Shown: positions 25,264 to 32,399 of the stretch, one piece after another
Numbering within the stretch: position 1 is the stretch's first letter
How the letters are laid out: the number at the start of each line of letters is the position of its first letter
DNA from: DASWVC01 sp036401335
Lineage (GTDB): Bacteria > Verrucomicrobiota > Verrucomicrobiia > Chthoniobacterales > JAFAMB01
Assembly (NCBI GenBank): GCA_036401335.1
Contig: DASWVC010000134.1
Span: 1-38,807, forward strand
Length of the DNA: 38,807 nt
Direction of reading: 5' to 3'
The notes under the pieces: generated by a model
The model's database searches: none
The model's input: only the letters and a program-made list of their open reading frames with translations
Told to the model about the DNA's origin: nothing
Made by a program: the position numbers and the translations under genes

Positions 25264-25631
25264 CACACCTGCCAATGACTTAGTTCTTCCGCCGTGATTC
25301 TTATGGCAGCTGCCACGCTACTTTCGGTAGGGGAGCTTGTCCCCAAGCGCCCCGGGATGAGGGCCTGTCTCACCCCGCGGTCGGCAAGGGGCTGCCGTCC
25401 CATAAGCGTTAACTTAACCCGGATTGGGACTTCTAAGCACCTTAAACGCCCCGTCCGGCCGTTTGGCATCCGTCCGTTTCAAAAAGCCCCTTTTCCCGGG
25501 GGCGGCGAACGGGGGAGCGGTCGCTCCCCGGGCGCTGAAGGATCAGCTCCCCTACCGGGACAGGCGCAACGCGGGCTCGGCACGGCCGGCGATCCCTCGC
25601 CGGCCAAAACAGGACTTTTGACAAACGGAAT
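25264..25631. repeat. Intergenic repeat cluster
   Basis: There is no gene here. 25326-25354 is GGTAGGGGAGCTTGTCCCCAAGCGCCCC. 25512-25529 is a GGGGAGCG/CGCTCCCC palindrome. 25531-25558 is an inverted unit ending CAGCTCCCCTACCGG. 25584-25605 is GGCCGGCGATCCCTCGCCGGCC. The cluster thus opens with CGGTAGGG and its inverted end reads CCCTACCGG. It separates two genes on the same strand, so it may attenuate or reset transcription, but no evidence in the sequence decides this. Confidence 0.75.
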
Positions 25632-27041
25632 ATGAGCCAAGCCATCCTGCGAAGGCCAGCCGCAAACGCCGCCGAACCGTCGGAAATGCCGCCAAACCGG
25701 TGGGAGTTTTTGGCGGCCGGCCTGGTTCTTTTCCTGTCGCTCGGCTTGCAGTTGCTGGCCGTCTACCGGGCGGATGCGGTGGGCCAGGATTTCAAACTGC
25801 ACCAGACGAACATGCTGATTGCAGCCGAAAAGCCGTTTGAGTATGCCTTTGGGGCATTCGGCCGCACCAACCCCCCTTTGTTTTACCTGGTTACGGGCGG
25901 CCTTTACCGTCTGTTTGGTCCCCGCGGATGGATTTATGCCGTCGGCGCATTTAACAGCCTGCAAAACTTCTGTGCGCTGGGTTGCCTCTACGTCTTAGGC
26001 GTCTGGTTGATCCCCAATCCCCGGATGCGTGTAACCATGTTGGCGCTGGTAGCTTTCCTGCCAGCTTTTCAGATTACTTCGGTGGTCTTCGCCGCCGACG
26101 CTTTCTGCCAAGCTCCATTTACGCTGGGCTTGGTGTTCATCGCTGCAGGGCTGCTCGGAAAAATGCCGTTCAAACCGGCCTTCGTCGGCTTCACCTTATG
26201 CGTCGCCCTGTCGGTATCGCTCAAGTACACGGCCATCAGCTTGATTCCGGGCGGGGTGCTGATCGTTGCGCTCCTCTGCCGGCAAGGGCGGATGCCCCGG
26301 CGGAACACGCTGGCTGCCGTCGCAGCCTTTATCCTCTCCACCTCCGTGGTTGGCGGTTATTGGGTTTTTCAGAACACAAAAAATGTGTCCATGCATTTCA
26401 GCGCCGACATGGGTCCGGCGCTCGTGGGCCGGAACCAGATGAACCTGCGCAGCCTCCTGTTTTTCCGTTCCGGCGACCGACTGCTTTTGAAAGCGCCGAA
26501 CCTGTGGGAGCTGGCTTTGGCGGATTCAAAAAAGCATTTTGCCCTGGTGCGAGCCAATTATTTCAGTTACCCCGGGCTGCTTGCCTATTCGACGTTCACC
26601 GATTCGATGAAGATCTTTCAGAGCAAACCCCGCGGCGAAGATTTTGGCACTTTGACTGAAGCAAAGGTCCTGGTCTCGCGCATTTCCTGCATCCTTGGGT
26701 TTGGCTGGTTAAGCGCAACCGCGGTGCTGGTTGTCATAAGCTTCCTTCAGTCTGTCCGCGTTGGCTGGGATCAACGTCACCCTTACGACACGGCCGTCCT
26801 GTGTTTGCTGCTTTTTGCGTTGGCCTGGCACGCCTTCATCCTAACCCTCCTGCCTACGGTGAAGTACGCCACGGTTTTCGGCTATTGGCTTCCGAGATTG
26901 ATCCTGCCATCGCTTATGGTCTATGCGCTCGCCGCCTTCCGCACCCTCGCCGTGGCCGGACGCGGGCGGACCGCTTGGGAACCGGTCGTCATTGCCCTCG
27001 TGGTCGTGCAATGCTGCCTGCACGCCGTGATCCTCGTCTGA
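25632..27041 (+). CDS. Putative GT-C glycosyltransferase (ArnT/PMT-like)
   Basis: This 469-aa polytopic membrane protein has about ten to twelve segments. After the first segment, the external loop carries VGQDFKLHQTN (50-60) and GRTNPPLFYLVTGGLYRLFG (77-96). That arrangement (acidic residue, then NPPLFY) is characteristic of GT-C enzymes of the ArnT/PMT type, which move a sugar from a polyprenyl phosphate on the periplasmic side. An external loop with LLFFRSGDRLLLKAPNLWEL follows in the middle. ATG 25632 opens the gene just after the repeat cluster. The next GT-C gene begins 9 nt after its stop, so they form one operon. Confidence 0.8.
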   Translation: MSQAILRRPAANAAEPSEMPPNRWEFLAAGLVLFLSLGLQLLAVYRADAVGQDFKLHQTNMLIAAEKPFEYAFGAFGRTNPPLFYLVTGGLYRLFGPRGWIYAVGAFNSLQNFCALGCLYVLGVWLIPNPRMRVTMLALVAFLPAFQITSVVFAADAFCQAPFTLGLVFIAAGLLGKMPFKPAFVGFTLCVALSVSLKYTAISLIPGGVLIVALLCRQGRMPRRNTLAAVAAFILSTSVVGGYWVFQNTKNVSMHFSADMGPALVGRNQMNLRSLLFFRSGDRLLLKAPNLWELALADSKKHFALVRANYFSYPGLLAYSTFTDSMKIFQSKPRGEDFGTLTEAKVLVSRISCILGFGWLSATAVLVVISFLQSVRVGWDQRHPYDTAVLCLLLFALAWHAFILTLLPTVKYATVFGYWLPRLILPSLMVYALAAFRTLAVAGRGRTAWEPVVIALVVVQCCLHAVILV

Positions 27042-27050
27042 CCTTTTCCC

Positions 27051-28799
27051 ATGACCCAATCCGTGGGACTATCCGAACGGTCGGCTCGCCCCGCCGCGCC
27101 TTCAAGGTGGCGGCAAGCGTGCCCGGAACCCTCGTTCCTCTGGGCTGCGGCCGTGATCGCGGTCGTCACGTTTCTTGCCCATTTTTACCTCTTCGACCAA
27201 TTTGGGTTGTACGAGGATGATTATTGCATGGTGCTGCCCTGGTTGCACCGGAGCTGGCACGAGGTGTGTTCCTACGCCTTTCAGGCGTTCATCCACCCGG
27301 CCCAAGGCCGGCCCATCTACGGCCCGGCACAGGCAATGCTGGCCAGCCTCGCTTACCGAGCGGGCGGTCTCGGCCTGGCCCACCTGGTAAGTTATGGGTT
27401 GCTGACGTTGCTCGGCCTCCTGTTCAACCGCGTGCTATGCCAAGTGACCTCGCCGCGTGTTGCCCTTCTCGCCAGCCTGGTGTTCGTGTTGTACCCGGCC
27501 GATACCTCGCGGCAAATCATCATGCACCAATGCGCCACGCTTCTGCCCATGTGCGTCTGCATGGCCGCCATCCTGCTCTACGCTCACGGAAAACGCGCCG
27601 TGAGTTATGCCGTCGCGGCCACCACGCTCCTGGTTTACGAAAGCACTTATTTCCCTTTTTTGCTGGCCCCCTTGTTCGCCTCACGGCAACGCCCGCTGAC
27701 GCTCCGGACCATGGCGCAGCACGCGGCGCTTTTCTTTGTTGTGTCCGGAGGGGTGTTTGGCATCCGCCTGTTCTTCGGCGAATCCCGGGTTCAGGAGGTT
27801 TCCGGCGGGCTTACCGCGATCCTGCCCAGGGTGGCACAAGCCTTGTGGATGGGTCCCCTGGCCTCAGGCACCCTGCTCGTTCAGCGTCCACTGGACGCTT
27901 TCCTGCATGGCCAGGGTGGACATTGGCTGGTCATGCTGGCGTGTGGGGGCATGACTGGGATCGGTTTGTTCCGGTTGGCCCGCACCGGTCCTGCCGGATC
28001 AACTGCCCCTGCCCTCCTTTTGTTCGGGGGCGGGGTGGCGGCGTGGGTGATGAGTTACCTGTTGGATTTTCGACCGGATTATTTCCCACCGGTTGTGTCG
28101 ATCGGCCGCCTGAGCGCGGTCCACGAGGTGGGCGCATTCGGCTGCTGCGTGGCCCTGGCCGGTGTGCTCAGCGCTTTGTGCATTCCCGGTTCCCGGGCGT
28201 TGGCCGAGGGTGCTTCGGTCCTGCTCGTGGCGGGTCTCGCCGGCTTTGGCTACGAGGTCCAGGTTGCTGAGTACGCGTCCCATTGGCAGCAGCAACACCG
28301 CTTCTGGAACGAATTGTGGCCGCTCATTCAAGACGTCCGGCCCGGGGAGACCGTGATCTGCGCGTTCGATGAAACGCTCGGAGGCATTCCGGCGACCCAG
28401 GGCTTCACGCCCTTTGGTCAGCCCGTTTACAACTACAAGGCTTTTTCGCGGTTTCTCACCTTGCCCGCTCCCAAATCCAACCCGCCGATGTTGCGCGGGT
28501 ATAACCCCTATACCGTCGTGGAAAGGGTGGGCAGCACGCTGATAATCAAATCCCCGTTCTGGGACCCGGCTGCCTGGACCAAACTTCACGGCCAGGAGGT
28601 CGTTTGGATCAAAGCCGGCCCCGACCACCTGGAGCGGTACTCGGGCGACCTTGACCTCCACGGTTACCACGTAGTGGCCCGGCCAATGGGATTGCCGGTC
28701 GCTAAAGTTGGATTAACTAAGTTTTTTATGCAGCTTTTTGAAGGAATCGGTGAGGGCAGGTGGTCGTCGCTCCGGGAGGCAAAAAGCTACCCGCCATGA
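27051..28799 (+). CDS. Putative GT-C glycosyltransferase (type 2)
   Basis: This 582-aa multi-pass membrane protein starts with a Pro/Arg-rich N-terminus, then a membrane segment (about 29-48). The loop LYEDDYCMVLPWLHRSWHEV (53-72) follows, with AQGRPIYGP (84-92). Further motifs are YPADTSRQIIMHQ and, in a later loop, FRPDYFPPVVSIGRL. The EDD motif after the first segment is the expected GT-C catalytic loop. The same series appears in 29840-31594, so they are paralogues. A soluble-looking C-terminal part follows the last membrane segment. Its TGA overlaps the next GT2 start as ATGA (28796), giving tight coupling to a GtrB-like enzyme that could make its lipid-linked donor. Confidence 0.82.
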   Translation: MTQSVGLSERSARPAAPSRWRQACPEPSFLWAAAVIAVVTFLAHFYLFDQFGLYEDDYCMVLPWLHRSWHEVCSYAFQAFIHPAQGRPIYGPAQAMLASLAYRAGGLGLAHLVSYGLLTLLGLLFNRVLCQVTSPRVALLASLVFVLYPADTSRQIIMHQCATLLPMCVCMAAILLYAHGKRAVSYAVAATTLLVYESTYFPFLLAPLFASRQRPLTLRTMAQHAALFFVVSGGVFGIRLFFGESRVQEVSGGLTAILPRVAQALWMGPLASGTLLVQRPLDAFLHGQGGHWLVMLACGGMTGIGLFRLARTGPAGSTAPALLLFGGGVAAWVMSYLLDFRPDYFPPVVSIGRLSAVHEVGAFGCCVALAGVLSALCIPGSRALAEGASVLLVAGLAGFGYEVQVAEYASHWQQQHRFWNELWPLIQDVRPGETVICAFDETLGGIPATQGFTPFGQPVYNYKAFSRFLTLPAPKSNPPMLRGYNPYTVVERVGSTLIIKSPFWDPAAWTKLHGQEVVWIKAGPDHLERYSGDLDLHGYHVVARPMGLPVAKVGLTKFFMQLFEGIGEGRWSSLREAKSYPP

Positions 28800-29812
28800 C
28801 GATCCGGACTGAGAAGATGCCCGGGGGATTTACCTCGGAACGCGGAGACCAGATGCGGACCTTGAAACAACTCAGCGTAATCATTCCCGTCTACAACGAA
28901 GAGGGGAACATCGATGAATTCGTCCGTCGCATGGTGCCCATCCTTACTGCGGTGGCCGACGATTATGAGCTGATTTTTGCTTTGGACCCTTCGCCCGACC
29001 GGAGCGAGGAAAAAATCCTTTGTCACCGATCGCAAAATCCTCGGATCAAACTCCTCCGGTTCTCGCGGCGGTTCGGCCAACCAATGGCAACGCTGGCAGG
29101 ATTGCGGTACGCTTCGGGAGACGTAGTCGTCGTGATCGATGTAGACCTGCAGGACCCGCCGGAGCTGATCGTCGAGATGGTGGCAAAGTGGCGGGAAGGA
29201 TTTGACGTCGTCTATGCCCAGCGTCAAAACCGGGACGGCGAGACATTCCTGAAAAAGTTGGTCTCCAAAATCGGTTACAAACTCATCAACCGCATTGCCG
29301 ACGTCGAAATTCCGCCCAACACCGGTGATTTCCGGCTGATGAGCCGGCGCGTGGTTGACGAAATTAACCGTCTAAAGGAATGTCACGGGTTTTTTCGCGG
29401 GATGGTTGCGTTGGTCGGTTTTCCCCAGACCTCCGTTCCGTTTGATCGTCCTGCCCGCTTCTCCGGCAAAGGCAACTACAACCGTTTTCTCGGTTCCCTA
29501 AGAATCGGGTTTAACGGCATTTTTTGCTTCTCCAACTTTGCCCTTACGCTTAGCACCCAGGCCGGGTTCGTGATCGCGCTGACCTCGTTTCTGGTCGGTA
29601 TTTTGTATGCGATCCTAAAAATCTTTGGGTTTCCGTTTCCGCTTGGCAACCCAACCATCGTCATCCTGGTGCTGTTCCTGGGCGGCATCCAGCTCATCAG
29701 CATCGGGATCCTTGGCGAATACATCGGCCGCATTTACGAAGAGGTCCGGCAGCGGCCCCGCTTTATTATCGCACGGGCAGAAGGCGTGCCGCTCGATCCG
29801 GCGCGCGGTTAA
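28796..29812 (+). CDS. GT2 polyprenyl-phosphate sugar transferase (GtrB-like)
   Basis: This 338-aa enzyme has a GT-A domain and two C-terminal membrane segments (about 250-275 and 285-310), the GtrB/DPM1 type III layout. Motifs are LSVIIPVYNEEGNIDEF (26-42), VVVIDVDLQDPPEL (111-124), FGQPMATLAGLRYASGD (93-109), NTGDFRLMSRR and GKGNYNRFLGSLRIGFNG. The first acidic motif is ALDPSPDRSEE (62-72) rather than the common VDDGSxD. ATG 28796 overlaps the upstream GT-C stop (ATGA); an in-frame GTG at 28760 is less likely. It lies between two related GT-C genes. No GtrA-type flippase gene accompanies it, so the lipid-linked sugar would have to be flipped by another protein. Confidence 0.93.
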   Translation: MTIRTEKMPGGFTSERGDQMRTLKQLSVIIPVYNEEGNIDEFVRRMVPILTAVADDYELIFALDPSPDRSEEKILCHRSQNPRIKLLRFSRRFGQPMATLAGLRYASGDVVVVIDVDLQDPPELIVEMVAKWREGFDVVYAQRQNRDGETFLKKLVSKIGYKLINRIADVEIPPNTGDFRLMSRRVVDEINRLKECHGFFRGMVALVGFPQTSVPFDRPARFSGKGNYNRFLGSLRIGFNGIFCFSNFALTLSTQAGFVIALTSFLVGILYAILKIFGFPFPLGNPTIVILVLFLGGIQLISIGILGEYIGRIYEEVRQRPRFIIARAEGVPLDPARG

Positions 29813-29839
29813 CCGAAGGCTTTCAACGGGAGGTACCGG

Positions 29840-31594
29840 TTGCGCACGGAGGCAGGTCGTCACTCACAAAGTTATCCGGAACCCCTTCCGGAGGAACCGC
29901 CCGGGCGCACTTTCCGCCTGATTCTGCTAATGAGCGGGATCGTGTTTCTCGCGCACTTCCTGTTCTTTGCCAGGTTTGGATTGTACGAGGATGACCTCAT
30001 TTATGTGCTGCCAAGCTTGCAATGGACCTGGCACGACTACTGTTTTTCCACCCAGAACCTGATCAGTCACTTCGTCCAGGGGCGCCCGCTTTATTACCTC
30101 TTTCAGTATGCCTTTGCGTACGGCGGTTGGCGGACCGGCGGGTTGGAAGCGATTCACGGCATCAGCTACGCACTGGTTTGCCTCGAAGCGCTCCTCTCTT
30201 TCTTGCTGCTGAAACGGTTGTTTCGGCCGGCGCCGGCCTTTGTGGGTGCACTTGCCCTGGTGCTGTTCCCCGTCGACACGTCGCGCCAGTTTGCCATGCA
30301 CCAGGCGGCGTTGCTCCTTCCGATGTGCATTCTCCTTGCGGCCCTGCGGTTGTTCGTGGCGGGGCGCCTGACGATTGCCCACCTGGCGGCGGCAAGCCTG
30401 CTGTTCTTCTACGAAAGTTATTACCTCCTGTTTCTGGTGGCCCCTTTGCTGGCCGCCGTGGTGCGCCCGGTCTCCCGTCGAACCTTCCTTGCCCACGCGG
30501 GCGTTTGGGCCTTGGTGCTGCTGGCCGTGTTCGGCGGTCGAAGCGTGTTTCATGACCCGCGTGCCGAGGAGACCATTGGCAACTTTGGGATGGTCTTGCA
30601 CCGTGCCCTGACCGCGCCTTTCATCGGATTTTGGAACGGTTTCAGCCACTTTTTCGCCCGGCCGATCGACGCCTGGCTGCACGCTTCCTTTTTTGAGTAC
30701 AGCGTCATGGCCGTGGTCGCCGGCGCGGTCCTCTGGGGCCTTCGAACCTGCCGCTCCGGCGTTCCGGCGACCGACGAGGGCCAGCGGGAATGGTTGGCGT
30801 TTCTGGCGGGAATCATTGCCTGGATGGTGCCGTACCTGCTGGCTTTTCGTCCCGACTACTACCCGCCGACCACCGACATCGGGCGCCTGACCGGCGTCCA
30901 TGCGCCCGCCGCCTTCGGTGCGGCCTTGTTGGTGGCCGCGGGATGGCACCGCCTTGGCCGCTCGACGCGCCCGGCCTTTTTTGGTGCGCCGGGGTTTGTG
31001 GCCGCCTTGTTCGTTGCCGGTGCCGCAGGCTTCGGCGTCCAGGTTCAGCTTAGCGAATACGTTGAGCAATGGGCGAAACAGAGGATTTTTTGGACCGAGG
31101 TGCTCAACCAGATTCGCGATATCCAGAATGGTGATGCCATTTTCCTGGAGCTGAATACCCTGGATGAAAGCGCCATGCCCATCACGAAAGGGTTCCGTGG
31201 GGGCGCATTGATCAATGAGATCTACCTATTGCCCTACCTGATCAAATGGCCCACCGACCTTTGGCACCGGCCCCGGCTCACCGCTTACTGGGCCACAAGC
31301 CGATTCCACGACACGGCTGCCGGGCGTGTCGTGCACACCCCCGAGTGGCAGCCCGACCTCTGGACGGAGGTACGGGACGAACACCTCATCTATTTCCGTG
31401 CCCGCCATGGGAGGCTGGAAAGGGTGGCTGGGCCAGTCGCTATTTGCGGCAAAACCTTCATCGCCCGTGCCGGCCCGTCCGCTGACCTGAATCCACTTCC
31501 TCGAACCGGTCTCTTCCGCCACCTTTTTGAACCGGCGCCGGACCAGCGATGGTTCTCGCTGCGCAACGCCGAAAACTACCCGCTCCAGCCCTGA
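29840..31594 (+). CDS. Putative GT-C glycosyltransferase (type 2 paralogue)
   Basis: This 584-aa multi-pass membrane protein is a paralogue of 27051-28799. Common motifs are GLYEDDLIYVLPSLQWTWHD (47-66), VQGRPLYY (79-86), FPVDTSRQFAMHQAALLLPM, YESYYLLFLVAPLLA and FRPDYYPPTTDIGRL. The acidic EDD lies in the first external loop, as in GT-C enzymes. The start is TTG at 29840, supported by GGGAGG six to seven bases upstream; the first ATG in frame (29930) would remove half of the first membrane segment. It follows the GtrB-like GT2 by 27 nt and is probably its client enzyme together with 27051-28799. The extracytoplasmic C-terminus may recognise the acceptor. Confidence 0.82.
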   Translation: MRTEAGRHSQSYPEPLPEEPPGRTFRLILLMSGIVFLAHFLFFARFGLYEDDLIYVLPSLQWTWHDYCFSTQNLISHFVQGRPLYYLFQYAFAYGGWRTGGLEAIHGISYALVCLEALLSFLLLKRLFRPAPAFVGALALVLFPVDTSRQFAMHQAALLLPMCILLAALRLFVAGRLTIAHLAAASLLFFYESYYLLFLVAPLLAAVVRPVSRRTFLAHAGVWALVLLAVFGGRSVFHDPRAEETIGNFGMVLHRALTAPFIGFWNGFSHFFARPIDAWLHASFFEYSVMAVVAGAVLWGLRTCRSGVPATDEGQREWLAFLAGIIAWMVPYLLAFRPDYYPPTTDIGRLTGVHAPAAFGAALLVAAGWHRLGRSTRPAFFGAPGFVAALFVAGAAGFGVQVQLSEYVEQWAKQRIFWTEVLNQIRDIQNGDAIFLELNTLDESAMPITKGFRGGALINEIYLLPYLIKWPTDLWHRPRLTAYWATSRFHDTAAGRVVHTPEWQPDLWTEVRDEHLIYFRARHGRLERVAGPVAICGKTFIARAGPSADLNPLPRTGLFRHLFEPAPDQRWFSLRNAENYPLQP

Positions 31595-31664
31595 CCGACG
31601 TGCCTGCCGAGTTGCCAGACGGCTCCCGTGTTGTAGGTGCAAGCGAGTGATCCCGCCAAACGTT

Positions 31665-32399
31665 ATGCGCAACCCGACCCTTGCCAGGTGGCCGAAACAG
31701 CTGCCCGAACTTTCCGCGGAGCAGAAAAGGATCAGCGATGATTTCATGAGGCACTGGCACGAGGTACTGCCTCGACGGTACGGAATCGTGGACGATTTCA
31801 ACCACCGCTACCCGGTCCGGCACGCGCCCTCCGGCTTCCGGCGCACACTCGAAATCGGGGCGGGCATCGGAGAACACCTCGAGTATGAGAAGTTGTCGCT
31901 GGAGCAACAGGAAAACTATTACGCCCTGGAACTCCGGCAAAACATGGCGGAGCAAATCCGCGCCCGTTTTCCACAAGTCCACGTCGTCGTCGGCGATTGC
32001 CAGGCCAGGCTGGATTTGCCTGGCGGTTATTTCGACCGGATCCTTGCGGTGCATGTCCTCGAGCACTTGCCGAACCTTCCCGCGGCCGTCACGGAAATGC
32101 ACCGGCTTTGCGATCCGGACCGGGGCGTGTTCTCCGTCGTGATCCCGTGCGAGGGAAGCGCGGCCTACTCCCTGGCACGCCGCTTTTCCGCCCAGCGGAT
32201 TTTCGAGAAACGCTACCGGCAGTCTTACCGCTGGTTCATCGAACGCGAACACATCAACCGGCCGCGCGAGATCATAGGCGTTCTCCGTACCCGTTTTGAC
32301 ATCGTGCACCGTACGTTTTTCCCGTTGCCGATTGCGCTCCTGGCCGCAAACCTTTGCATCGGTCTGACGTTGCGGCCACGCCGTACCCATGCCCTCTGA
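31665..32399 (+). CDS. SAM-dependent methyltransferase (Methyltransf_11-like)
   Basis: This 244-aa class I methyltransferase has TLEIGAGIGEHLEYE (61-75) as motif I, ALELRQNM (87-94), VVGDCQARLDLP (108-119), and LAVHVLEHLPNLPAAVTEMH (127-146). VFSVVIPCEGS and SLARRFSAQRIFEKRY in the C-terminal half recall methyltransferases in O-antigen loci. ATG 31665 is taken as start; the frame reaches 31527, but those residues are Arg/Cys-rich and overlap the previous gene. Its end overlaps the next gene by 11 nt, so it is coupled to the GT-like/FkbM fusion. Its acceptor is probably a glycan or lipid-linked sugar. Confidence 0.85.
   Translation: MRNPTLARWPKQLPELSAEQKRISDDFMRHWHEVLPRRYGIVDDFNHRYPVRHAPSGFRRTLEIGAGIGEHLEYEKLSLEQQENYYALELRQNMAEQIRARFPQVHVVVGDCQARLDLPGGYFDRILAVHVLEHLPNLPAAVTEMHRLCDPDRGVFSVVIPCEGSAAYSLARRFSAQRIFEKRYRQSYRWFIEREHINRPREIIGVLRTRFDIVHRTFFPLPIALLAANLCIGLTLRPRRTHAL

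Noticed and set aside
27224..28270. 348-codon frame inside the GT-C gene
   Set aside because: It overlaps the GT-C gene in another frame. The GT-C frame has membrane segments and paralogue motifs, whereas this one is Arg/Pro/Gly-rich.
29927..31069. 380-codon antisense frame on the minus strand
   Set aside because: It is antisense to the GT-C gene at 29840-31594, with Gln/Arg/Lys/Gly-rich low-complexity sequence and no recognisable motif.
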